A stretch of DNA of 64,000 nucleotides from an uncultured Clostridia bacterium (GTDB lineage: Bacteria; Bacillota; Clostridia; Oscillospirales; Ruminococcaceae). The notes beneath the pieces are model-generated. The model was not told the DNA's origin. It worked only from the letters and a program-made list of their open reading frames with translations, and did not search any database. Location of the stretch: NCBI GenBank assembly GCA_944387915.1, contig CALXGT010000003.1, positions 1 to 64,000 on the forward strand, given 5' to 3'. Below, one piece after another: positions 8,734-15,618 of the stretch. Positions within the stretch are counted from its first letter, which is position 1, and each line of letters opens with the position of its first letter. Both the position numbers and the translations under genes were made by a program.

Positions 8734-10530
8734 TTGAAACAGTTTTTGATGGGCAACGAAGCCATTGCCTTAGGCGCCTGCCATGCCGGCGTCCGGCTGG
8801 TGGCGGGATACCCCGGGACCCCCTCCACCGAAATTTTGGAATCGGTGGCAAAGCAAAAAGACCCGGACATCTATGTAGAATGGTCCGTCAATGAAAAAGC
8901 CGCTTTGGAGGTAGCCGCCGGCGCCGCTTACTCCGGAGCGCGAACGATGGTGACCATGAAACAGGTAGGACTGAACGTGGCCTCTGATCCACTAATGAGC
9001 CTTGCCTATGTAGGCGTCAAGGGCGGTATGGTGGTGGTTGTCGCCGACGACCCCGGCCCCATCTCCTCCCAAACGGAGCAGGACACCCGCACCTTCGCTT
9101 CCTACTCCAAGCTTCCCGTCTTCGATCCTTCCTCCCCCGAGGAAGCCTACCAGATGATCCAGGACGCCTTTACCCTCTCCGAAGAGGAAGGCACCCCGGT
9201 GCTGTTTCGGCCCACTACAAGGGTCTGCCACAGCTGCGCCGATATCGAGGTATTGGATCAAAAGCCCGCTTTCCCCGCGCCGGAGGGCTTTATGAGAGAC
9301 ACCGCCCGGTTTGTGATCTTCCCGAAAGCCTCTTACCAAAACCATCTTCGCATCGAAAAGCGCAACCCGTTGATCGGAAAGCGGTTTTCCTCTTATCGGT
9401 ACAACACCTTAACGGGAAAAGGGAAAAAAGCCTTAGTCACCGGCGGCATCTCCACCGCTTACGCCAAGGAAGCCCTTCTCGGCTACGATGGAGAATTTCT
9501 CCATCTTTGTGTCGCGACGCCCTTCCCCTTCCCCGAAGAGCTAGGGAGAAAGCTTTTAAATGAAGTAGATGAGGTGCTGGTTTTGGAAGAGCTGGATCCG
9601 GTATTGGAGAAGGCTTTGATCTTCCTTTGCGGAAAGTATCATTTCGACGTCGCTATCCATGGAAAATTAGACGGCTTCGTCCCGGCGGCGGGAGAAAACT
9701 CGGTAGAGATCCTCAAAAACGCCATGTACGAATTTTTCGACGATTTCCCCCGTCCTTCCCGCCCCGAAGCGGTTTTGGAAGACCTTCCCGTCCGGCCTCC
9801 CGTCTTATGCGCCGGATGTCCCCACCGAGCTTCCTTCTACGCGGTCAAGCAGGCCATGAAAGGAAGGAAAGCGGTCTTTTGCGGAGACATCGGCTGTTAT
9901 ACCTTGGGAAACGCCATGCCCTTGGATATGGTGGATACCTGTCTTTGTATGGGCGCCGACGTTACCATTGCCCAGGGAATTCGGCGAGTGGATCCGGACA
10001 CGACATGTTTTTCCTTCATTGGCGATTCTACCTTTTTTGCCTCGGGAATTACCGGCGTAGTGAACGCTGTGTATAACCAATCAGATATTATACTTATTGT
10101 TTTAGATAACTCCACCACCGCCATGACCGGGCATCAGCCCCACCCCGGCACCGGCCAGACCATGATGGGCACCATTTCGGAAAAGATTTCCATTGAGAAG
10201 ATCCTTACCGCCATCGGCGTCACCTCGGTCCAGACGGTGGATCCGTTAAACTACAAGGCCGCCGTCAAAGCGGTTGCTGACGCGGCGAAGGAAAAGGGTG
10301 TTCGGGCGATCCTTTTCCGTTCTCCCTGTATCGCGGTGGTCAAACCGGAAAAACCGGTGGTCATCGACCGGGAAAAATGTGTGGGATGTAAAAAATGTAT
10401 CCGGGATTTAGGCTGTCCCGCTTTGATGATGAACGACAACAAGGCCTCTGTGGAGGAAAGCCTTTGCACCGGCTGCGGCCTTTGCAGCCAGATCTGTCCC
10501 ACCTCGGCCATTTCAAAGGAGGGAAAATGA
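8734..10530 (+). CDS. iorA: Indolepyruvate ferredoxin oxidoreductase, alpha subunit
   Basis: 598 residues. With IorB it oxidatively decarboxylates aryl pyruvates (from Trp, Phe, Tyr) to aryl-acetyl-CoA, reducing ferredoxin. The N-terminal pyruvate-oxidoreductase domain carries GYPGTPSTEILE; the thiamine-diphosphate domain carries GDIGCYTLG and a GDS...N motif (about 429-459). The C-terminus holds two [4Fe-4S] motifs, CVGCKKCIRDLGCP and CTGCGLCSQICP. The TTG at 8734 is chosen as start: AAAGGAGG lies 8 bases upstream and the protein then begins with the family's typical KQFLMGNEAIA. iorB follows with overlapping stop and start. Confidence 0.95.
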   Translation: MKQFLMGNEAIALGACHAGVRLVAGYPGTPSTEILESVAKQKDPDIYVEWSVNEKAALEVAAGAAYSGARTMVTMKQVGLNVASDPLMSLAYVGVKGGMVVVVADDPGPISSQTEQDTRTFASYSKLPVFDPSSPEEAYQMIQDAFTLSEEEGTPVLFRPTTRVCHSCADIEVLDQKPAFPAPEGFMRDTARFVIFPKASYQNHLRIEKRNPLIGKRFSSYRYNTLTGKGKKALVTGGISTAYAKEALLGYDGEFLHLCVATPFPFPEELGRKLLNEVDEVLVLEELDPVLEKALIFLCGKYHFDVAIHGKLDGFVPAAGENSVEILKNAMYEFFDDFPRPSRPEAVLEDLPVRPPVLCAGCPHRASFYAVKQAMKGRKAVFCGDIGCYTLGNAMPLDMVDTCLCMGADVTIAQGIRRVDPDTTCFSFIGDSTFFASGITGVVNAVYNQSDIILIVLDNSTTAMTGHQPHPGTGQTMMGTISEKISIEKILTAIGVTSVQTVDPLNYKAAVKAVADAAKEKGVRAILFRSPCIAVVKPEKPVVIDREKCVGCKKCIRDLGCPALMMNDNKASVEESLCTGCGLCSQICPTSAISKEGK

Positions 10531-11129
10531 TGGTAAACAGTTGTCTTCTCTGCGGCGTCGGAGGGCAGGGAACGGTTTTGGCTTCCAAGCTCATCGCTTT
10601 TGCCGCCATGGAAAAAGGGAAACGGATCCGTACCGCCGAAACCATCGGTATGGCCCAGCGGGGAGGCTGCGTCGTCAGCCATGTCCGCATCGGCGACGAA
10701 ATCTTTTCCCCCATGATTCCCCTCAAGGGCGCCGACATCCTCATCGCCTTTGAACCGGCGGAGGCGGTGCGCTGTCTTCCCTATCTGAAAGACGGGGGCA
10801 CGGTAGTGGTCAATCAGAAAGCGGTGCGTCCCGTTACCGCTTCGTTAGCTGACTCCGGCTATGACGGAAAGGAAATGATCGCCCATTTGAAGGGTCTCCC
10901 CATCCGCCTGATCGTAGTGGACGGAGACGCCATCTGCCAAAAATGCGGCTCTCCCCGGGTGCTGAACGTAGCGCTGTTAGCGGCGGCAGCCAAGAGCGGC
11001 GCTCTGGCGATGACCGCAGAAGAGCTGAAATATGCTATCCAAAAACGCCTTCCCGAAAAATTTCACCAAATCAATTTTGCGGCTATTGAAGCTGTGGAAA
11101 TCGAAACCGAAAGGAACCCAATCGTATGA
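10530..11129 (+). CDS. iorB: Indolepyruvate ferredoxin oxidoreductase, beta subunit
   Basis: About 199 residues. This is the gamma-type pyruvate-oxidoreductase domain, starting with LLCGVGGQGTVLASK and containing the TAETIGMAQRGG and HVRIG segments of the IorB family. It completes the IorAB complex. Two in-frame starts are possible, ATG 10527 (ATGA overlap with the iorA stop) and ATG 10530; the AAAGGAGGG upstream is better spaced for 10530. The end overlaps paaK by four bases (ATGA), indicating translational coupling of all three genes. Confidence 0.94.
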   Translation: MVNSCLLCGVGGQGTVLASKLIAFAAMEKGKRIRTAETIGMAQRGGCVVSHVRIGDEIFSPMIPLKGADILIAFEPAEAVRCLPYLKDGGTVVVNQKAVRPVTASLADSGYDGKEMIAHLKGLPIRLIVVDGDAICQKCGSPRVLNVALLAAAAKSGALAMTAEELKYAIQKRLPEKFHQINFAAIEAVEIETERNPIV

Positions 11130-12355
11130 AAATGACCGATACCCAATTAGAAATTATTCGCAACCAATTAAAGGAGCTCACCTCCAAAGACTGTTTCTAC
11201 AAAGAAAAGCTCAAGGGATACAACATCGATATCCATTCCCAGGAGGAATTCGAGCAGCTCCCCTTCACCTGGAAGGGCGATTTGAGGGAAGCCTATCCTC
11301 TGGGGCTCCAGGCGGTACCCGACGAAAAGATCGTTCGGATCCACTCCTCCTCGGGAACCACCGGCACCCCGGTCATCATCCCCTACACCCAAAAGGACGT
11401 GGACGACTGGGCGGAGATGTTTAAGCGCTGCTACGAGGTGGCGGGGCTGACCAATTTGGACCGAATCCAGATCACCCCGGGGTACGGACTTTGGACAGCG
11501 GGAATTGGGTTTCAAATCGGCGCTGAACGGCTGGGGGCCATGGCGATTCCCATGGGGCCCGGCAACACCGACAAACAGCTTCGCATGATGATAGACCTCA
11601 AATCCACCGTTCTTTGCGCCACATCCTCTTATGCCCTTTTGCTGGCGGAGGAGATCGAAAAGCGGGGAATCGGCGACCAGATCTGCCTCAAGAAAGGCAT
11701 TATCGGTTCGGAACGTTGGGGCGAAAAGATGCGCAAACGGATCGCCCAAGAGCTTGGCGTTCGGCTGTACGACATTTACGGGCTCACCGAAGTCTACGGT
11801 CCCGGTATCGGTATTAGCTGTGATTACGAATGCGGTATGCATATGTGGGACGATTACATTTATTTCGAGATCGTCAACCCCAAAACCGGCGAAGTGGTCC
11901 CCGACGGCGAGATGGGCGAGTTAGTCATTACCACCCTTCGCAAGGAGGGCGCGCCTCTCATCCGCTACCGCACCCACGACCTCACCCGGGTGATTCCCGG
12001 CGAATGCCCCTGCGGCAGCCCGTATCCCAGGATCGACACCATTTTGGGCCGCACCGACGATATGGTCAAGGTCAAAGGCGTCAACATCTTCCCCAGCCAG
12101 ATTGAGGAGATGTTAGCGGGGGTCCATGGCGCTTCCAGTGAGTACCAGTTTATGATCGATCATTTAAACGGTCGGGATATCTGCACCCTCTTTGTGGAGG
12201 CGGAACCGGACGCCAACCGCTACACCTTAGAGATCGACGTTCAAAATAACTTTAAAAATAAGATCGGCATTTCGGTCATTGTTAAACCGGTAGACATTGG
12301 CGAACTTCCTCGAAGCGAGAAAAAATCCACAAGAGTCTTTGATAACCGGTATTGA
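11126..12355 (+). CDS. paaK: Phenylacetate (aryl-acetate)-CoA ligase
   Basis: 409 residues, slightly short for PaaK. An adenylate-forming enzyme that interconverts aryl acetates and their CoA thioesters. The ATP-binding loop SSSGTTGTP is at about residues 72-80; the second core motif YGLTEVYGPG follows, and the C-terminal domain has LGRTDDMVKVKGVNIFPSQIE, characteristic of PaaK. Coupled to iorAB, it probably handles the aryl-acetyl-CoA that IorAB makes: in fermentation it may release aryl acetate with energy capture, or work in the opposite direction to activate aryl acetates. The direction is inference. Confidence 0.9.
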   Translation: MKMTDTQLEIIRNQLKELTSKDCFYKEKLKGYNIDIHSQEEFEQLPFTWKGDLREAYPLGLQAVPDEKIVRIHSSSGTTGTPVIIPYTQKDVDDWAEMFKRCYEVAGLTNLDRIQITPGYGLWTAGIGFQIGAERLGAMAIPMGPGNTDKQLRMMIDLKSTVLCATSSYALLLAEEIEKRGIGDQICLKKGIIGSERWGEKMRKRIAQELGVRLYDIYGLTEVYGPGIGISCDYECGMHMWDDYIYFEIVNPKTGEVVPDGEMGELVITTLRKEGAPLIRYRTHDLTRVIPGECPCGSPYPRIDTILGRTDDMVKVKGVNIFPSQIEEMLAGVHGASSEYQFMIDHLNGRDICTLFVEAEPDANRYTLEIDVQNNFKNKIGISVIVKPVDIGELPRSEKKSTRVFDNRY

Positions 12356-12384
12356 TGCCGATGAACTGTAACAAAAATAGAACG

Positions 12385-12413
12385 CCCGCCTTCCTTTGGG
12401 AGGCGGGTTTTTT
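12385..12413 (+). terminator. Terminator of the ior-paaK operon
   Basis: CCCGCCTTCC / GGGAGGCGGG with a three-base loop followed by TTTTTT. Confidence 0.9.
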
Positions 12414-12456
12414 CGGCTTTTTTGTTAGCTTCCGTAAAAATCTTTATATTTTAATA

Positions 12457-12825
12457 TCACTTTTTTTCTTCAAAAAAACAAGCGGTAATCCGACCCAACA
12501 TTTGGTACTGCTCCATCTCCGCTTTTTTGCCAAGCGACCCGTTTTGCAGCTGAAACAGCGCCGCCAGATCCCGAAGAATCTCCGTTTGTTCTTTGGAAAG
12601 GCCGTACAGCGGCAATGCTCCCGCCGGTTCGTTTCCGTACAAAAAATCGAGAGAAACGTTGAAAATCGCCGCTATGGCGCGCATAGTCTCAAAAGGCGGC
12701 GTCGCCGTGTTGCTTTCATATTTGCTGACAGTGGCCTCGGTCACGTTCAGCCGATCCCCAAGCTGTTTTTGGGTTAGGCCCCTTTTCTTTCGTTCTTCTT
12801 TTAAAATATATCCAAAATCATACAC
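12457..12825 (-). CDS. XRE/Cro-type HTH transcriptional regulator
   Basis: 122 residues. The N-terminal Cro/C1-type helix-turn-helix (about residues 8-62: ILKEERKKRGLTQKQLGDRL ... TEATVSKYESN) is clear, ending in the family's FNVSLDFLYG motif. The last 50 residues are a helical tail of unknown role, perhaps for oligomerisation. Translation starts at GTG 12825 behind GGGGGTGA. It is divergent from the zinc-ribbon gene, so its own promoter region and that of the neighbour overlap in about 170 bases. It probably controls itself and possibly the divergent pair; no operator repeat is obvious. Confidence 0.88.
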   Translation of the reverse strand: MYDFGYILKEERKKRGLTQKQLGDRLNVTEATVSKYESNTATPPFETMRAIAAIFNVSLDFLYGNEPAGALPLYGLSKEQTEILRDLAALFQLQNGSLGKKAEMEQYQMLGRITACFFEEKK

Positions 12826-12875
12826 GGTTTCACCCCCAAAATACTTTCCTATAATTAAATATTATTGGCAGAATA

Positions 12876-12904
12876 TTGAATTAAATGCAAGTATGTGTTA
12901 TAAT
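12876..12904 (+). promoter_or_regulatory. Promoter of the zinc-ribbon gene
   Basis: TTGAAT (12876-12881), 17 bases, TATAAT (12899-12904). It lies between the divergent XRE regulator and the zinc-ribbon gene. Confidence 0.75.
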
Positions 12905-13000
12905 ATTTTCCGGAAAAGAAAGTCGATTGAGATAAATCGGAACGATATTCCGATCCAAAACACTTTCAAAACCGTATCTATTTTGGAAAGGCGGATGTTT

Positions 13001-13423
13001 ATGTGGACATGCAGACAATGTAAAACCGATAACGGGGATTCCAGCACCTATTGTATCCAATGCGGCGCAAGAAGGGTAACGGGGTCCAAAACAGCCGTTG
13101 GCACCTACCCGACGGCTTCCCTATCCAAATCTTCCCCATCGGCAAAAAGGAGCGGCATCTCTCCCTATGAGCGGACCTGCGATCAGGCCAAGGCGCTGGA
13201 TCGCTGGGCGGGTATTGTTTTTCTTTTGTTTCTCCTTGCGGCGGCAGTGATCTTTTTCCTTCCCTTTTTGAAAATATGGGATATTACGTACCTGGATATT
13301 CTCCTCAATATCCCTACCGCGCTCCTTCTGTTTGCAGGAGGTCAGATCGCCGCGACGGTGATGCAGGGCTTGGCTATGGTAACGGAAGCCGCTTACCGCC
13401 GCATGCAGGAACCAAGGGGATGA
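13001..13423 (+). CDS. Zinc-ribbon protein with two membrane segments
   Basis: About 140 residues. The N-terminus is a four-cysteine zinc ribbon (C-x2-C ... C-x2-CG within the first 21 residues). A Ser/Lys-rich linker of about 40 residues follows, then two hydrophobic helices (WAGIVFLLFLLAAAVIFFLP and LLNIPTALLLFAGGQIAATV). This is a general 'zinc-ribbon membrane protein' architecture of unknown function. ATG 12995 (giving MFM...) is an alternative start; GGAAAGG is better spaced for 13001. A much longer reading frame upstream runs antisense to the XRE gene and has no ribosome site, so it is rejected. The next small gene follows 46 bases later. Confidence 0.72.
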   Translation: MWTCRQCKTDNGDSSTYCIQCGARRVTGSKTAVGTYPTASLSKSSPSAKRSGISPYERTCDQAKALDRWAGIVFLLFLLAAAVIFFLPFLKIWDITYLDILLNIPTALLLFAGGQIAATVMQGLAMVTEAAYRRMQEPRG

Positions 13424-13469
13424 AAAGCCTCTTGAGAAAAAAACAAAAACAAGGCAAAGGAGAATATTT

Positions 13470-13721
13470 ATGGAAGAAAAGAATCAAACAGAAAATGTAG
13501 TAGCGAAGTTATGCAAAGGAATCGCGGGCTTGTTTATGGGTGTGATAATCGTTGCGGGATTTGTAATCGCGTCGGAAGAAGACAATGTCCTGTGGTTTTT
13601 TGGTTTTTCCCTGAGCGGATTGTTTTCCGGGATGATGCTTTGGGGAATCGGAGAAATCATCCGCTTGCTGCATGAAGGAGCTGTTGCGCAATCCTGTCCC
13701 CCGAAAAAAGAATCTCTTTAA
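13470..13721 (+). CDS. Small two-helix membrane protein, unknown
   Basis: 83 residues. A charged N-terminal stretch of 15 residues is followed by two hydrophobic segments (GIAGLFMGVIIVAGFVIA and VLWFFGFSLSGLFSGMMLWG) and a short cytosolic-type tail with a PPKK motif. It follows the zinc-ribbon gene in the same direction with AAAGGAG upstream, so the two are probably one operon. I do not recognise a family. Confidence 0.65.
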   Translation: MEEKNQTENVVAKLCKGIAGLFMGVIIVAGFVIASEEDNVLWFFGFSLSGLFSGMMLWGIGEIIRLLHEGAVAQSCPPKKESL

Positions 13722-13734
13722 AAATATACAGCAA

Positions 13735-13766
13735 AAAAAGGAACAGGCAATGCCTGTTCCTTTTTG
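13735..13766. terminator. Bidirectional terminator
   Basis: AAAAAGGAACAGGCA and TGCCTGTTCCTTTTT form a nearly perfect 15-bp arm pair. It ends both the rightward small-gene pair and the leftward rubrerythrin operon. Confidence 0.92.
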
Positions 13767-13796
13767 TTTGGTTTCATACACCCTGCGCAAGCAGAA

Positions 13797-14126
13797 TCAG
13801 TCGAGAATCTCCATCACTTTGCCGCAGCAAATGGGAATGGGCTCGCCCTTTTTCACATGCACGGTTTTATTGCAGGTCACACAGTAGACATCGGTGTCGT
13901 ACGGAGCGATCACCTGAGCCGTCGTATTCTTCTCTTCTTCAGAAAGACCCTGAATAAAGAAACGCGCTACGTTATTTTCCTGAGGCTGATACACGCCGAT
14001 AGGCTCAAGGCTTTTGGAATCGCCGATACAGTTTCCCATCTTGATCCAAAGCGCTTCCAGCTCCGCCGTTTCGCGCGCATTTTCGGGGATAAACTCAGCA
14101 ATCGCTTTATCCAATCTGATTTTCAT
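13797..14126 (-). CDS. Desulfoferrodoxin-type (Dx-like) iron-site protein, new fusion
   Basis: 109 residues. The last 31 resemble the desulforedoxin-like N-terminal module of desulfoferrodoxin: C-x2-C (YCVTCNKTV), then CCGKVMEIL, the classic four-cysteine FeS4 or zinc site with a CCG-x2-M ending. In desulfoferrodoxin this module is N-terminal and followed by a superoxide reductase domain; here it is C-terminal behind about 75 residues I cannot assign, and the SOR domain is absent. It lies 26 bases after the reverse rubrerythrin gene, so it is probably co-expressed and may act as an electron-transfer or metal-binding partner in peroxide defence (inference). Confidence 0.7.
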   Translation of the reverse strand: MKIRLDKAIAEFIPENARETAELEALWIKMGNCIGDSKSLEPIGVYQPQENNVARFFIQGLSEEEKNTTAQVIAPYDTDVYCVTCNKTVHVKKGEPIPICCGKVMEILD

Positions 14127-14152
14127 AAGAACACCTTACCCATTCACGAATC

Positions 14153-14743
14153 TTATTTGCCGAAATATCTCTCCAGCAGACCTTTGAGGGCTTTGCCGTG
14201 TCTCGCTTCGTCTCTGGCCATCTCGTGAACGGTGTCATGGATGGCGTCGAGGCCGTTTTTCTTCGCGCAGGCAGCTAGGTCAACTTTACCCTGGGTAGCG
14301 CCGAATTCGCAATCTACACGCCAAGCCAGATTCGCTTTGGTGGAGTTTTTCATATTGGGCTCCAGCGTTTCGCCAAGCAGCTCGGCAAATTTTGCCGCAT
14401 GCTCCGCCTCTTCGTAAGCGGCTTTCTCCCAGTAAAGACCGATCTCGGGATAACCCTCTCTATGAGCGATACGCGCCATGCACAGATACATACCCACTTC
14501 GGAGCACTCGCCGTTGAAATTGGCTTTCAACTGCTCAAGGATGTACGCTTTGTCTTCGGCGCTGATGTCGTTATTATTGGCAACGGTTTTCTCGTAAACG
14601 CCAAAGTCATGCTCCGCAGCCAGTACCAAATCGCCCTTTTGCTCTACAAATTTCGAAGCAGGCGCCTTACACTGGGGGCAAGCCTCGGGGGGCGTTTCGC
14701 CTTCGTAAACATAACCGCAAACGGTGCAAACAAATTTTTTCAT
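14153..14743 (-). CDS. Reverse rubrerythrin (NADH-linked peroxidase component)
   Basis: 196 residues. The rubredoxin domain comes first ([10 protein letters not shown] and CPQCKAP, residues 6-27) and the diiron ferritin-like domain second, with E-x2-H type ligands in [26 protein letters not shown] and [10 protein letters not shown]. This reversed order matches the revRbr proteins of clostridia, which reduce H2O2 (and O2) using electrons from NADH via rubredoxin reductase. The gene has a near-perfect promoter with a palindrome upstream, and heads an operon with the Dx-like gene. AAGGAGG precedes the ATG. Confidence 0.93.
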   Translation of the reverse strand: MKKFVCTVCGYVYEGETPPEACPQCKAPASKFVEQKGDLVLAAEHDFGVYEKTVANNNDISAEDKAYILEQLKANFNGECSEVGMYLCMARIAHREGYPEIGLYWEKAAYEEAEHAAKFAELLGETLEPNMKNSTKANLAWRVDCEFGATQGKVDLAACAKKNGLDAIHDTVHEMARDEARHGKALKGLLERYFGK

Positions 14744-14790
14744 TTTGATTTCCTCCTTAACTTTTTATGCGCTTTCTTGTTGTTGCCTTT

Positions 14791-14819
14791 ATTATACCGG
14801 GCAAAAACGCGTTTGTCAA
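14791..14819 (-). promoter_or_regulatory. Consensus promoter of the reverse rubrerythrin operon
   Basis: On the minus strand TTGACA (14819-14814), exactly 17 bases, TATAAT (14796-14791): both hexamers match the sigma-A consensus. Such a strong core promoter usually needs a repressor. Confidence 0.92.
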
Positions 14820-14824
14820 TAGTT

Positions 14825-14843
14825 TTTTAGAAAAATTCTAAAA
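14825..14843. promoter_or_regulatory. Palindromic operator candidate upstream of the rubrerythrin promoter
   Basis: TTTTAGAA-AAA-TTCTAAAA is a perfect 8-3-8 inverted repeat that ends 5 bases upstream of the -35 element. It is AT-rich like PerR/Fur-type sites but does not match the 7-1-7 Per box. It is a candidate binding site for a redox regulator. Confidence 0.5.
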
Positions 14844-14861
14844 TATTTTTTTCAAAGAAAC

Positions 14862-14890
14862 GCCGGGGTAAACGCATTGTTCTCCCCGGC
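14862..14890 (-). terminator. Terminator of the rubrerythrin gene
   Basis: GCCGGGG / CCCCGGC with a 15-base loop, 8 bases past the stop at 14898. The minus-strand T-run is interrupted (GTTTCTTTG). Confidence 0.6.
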
Positions 14891-14897
14891 TGTTCCC

Positions 14898-15446
14898 TTA
14901 ATAATTTACTTTCCGAACCTCAAAGTAGCTTCTCGGATGGGCGCAAACCGGGCAGACCTCGGGCGCCTTTTTGCCGATGACCAGATGGCCGCAGTTTCTG
15001 CACTCCCACATGGTCTCCTCGCTCTTTTCGAACACCTTTTGCATCTCCACATTGTTCAAAAGGGCACGATACCGTTCCTCATGAGATTTTTCGATCGCGG
15101 CGACGCCGCGAAATTGAGCGGCAAGCTCCTTAAAGCCTTCTTCTTCCGCTTCTTTGGCAAACCGATCATACATATCGGTCCACTCGTAGTTTTCGCCGGC
15201 AGCAGCCGCAGCCAGATTTTCCGCCGTTTGGCCCAGCTCGCCCAGCGCTTTAAACCAGAGTTTGGCATGTTCTTTCTCGTTGTCCGCCGTCTTCTGGAAG
15301 ATTTCCGCGATTTGCTCATACCCTTCTTTTTTCGCCACCGAAGCGAAATAGGTGTACTTGTTTCTCGCCTGGCTCTCGCCGGCAAAGGCCTCGAGGAGAT
15401 TTTTCTCCGTCTTGGTTCCCGCGTAAATCGATTTTTTCTGTTCCAT
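14898..15446 (-). CDS. rbr: Rubrerythrin (classical domain order)
   Basis: 182 residues. The ferritin-like diiron domain comes first ([33 protein letters not shown]) and the rubredoxin domain last (CRNCGHLV and CPVCAHP). It reduces hydrogen peroxide to water in anaerobes. ATG 15446 is chosen because AGGAGG lies 8 bases upstream; an upstream in-frame GTG overlaps that site. It has its own promoter and terminator, separate from the reverse rubrerythrin operon next to it. Confidence 0.95.
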   Translation of the reverse strand: MEQKKSIYAGTKTEKNLLEAFAGESQARNKYTYFASVAKKEGYEQIAEIFQKTADNEKEHAKLWFKALGELGQTAENLAAAAAGENYEWTDMYDRFAKEAEEEGFKELAAQFRGVAAIEKSHEERYRALLNNVEMQKVFEKSEETMWECRNCGHLVIGKKAPEVCPVCAHPRSYFEVRKVNY

Positions 15447-15511
15447 ATACCGCACCTCCTATGTTGATTTTACCGAATCCCGTCTCTATTGCGGCGGGCT
15501 TCCTCGCTCTC

Positions 15512-15540
15512 AGTCTACACATCTTTTCCTTTTTCGTCAA
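15512..15540 (-). promoter_or_regulatory. Promoter of rubrerythrin
   Basis: On the minus strand TTGACG (15540-15535), 17 bases, TAGACT (15517-15512). Confidence 0.7.
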
Positions 15541-15552
15541 GGGGATAACGGA

Positions 15553-15588
15553 AAAAAGTCTGCACGAAATTCTTCGCGCAGACTTTTT
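15553..15588. terminator. Terminator after the beta-propeller gene
   Basis: AAAAAGTCTGC / GCAGACTTTTT, with CGAA/TTCG pairing inside the loop. It follows the leftward gene ending at 15619 by 30 bases and stops reading into the rubrerythrin promoter. Confidence 0.88.
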
Positions 15589-15618
15589 CGCCCAGTAGGT
15601 TATCTCTATATCAAAAAT

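Noticed and set aside
12593-12994. Rightward frame extending the zinc-ribbon gene by 134 codons
   Set aside because: It runs antisense through the XRE gene, has no ribosome site, and the real start has GGAAAGG and a promoter just upstream.
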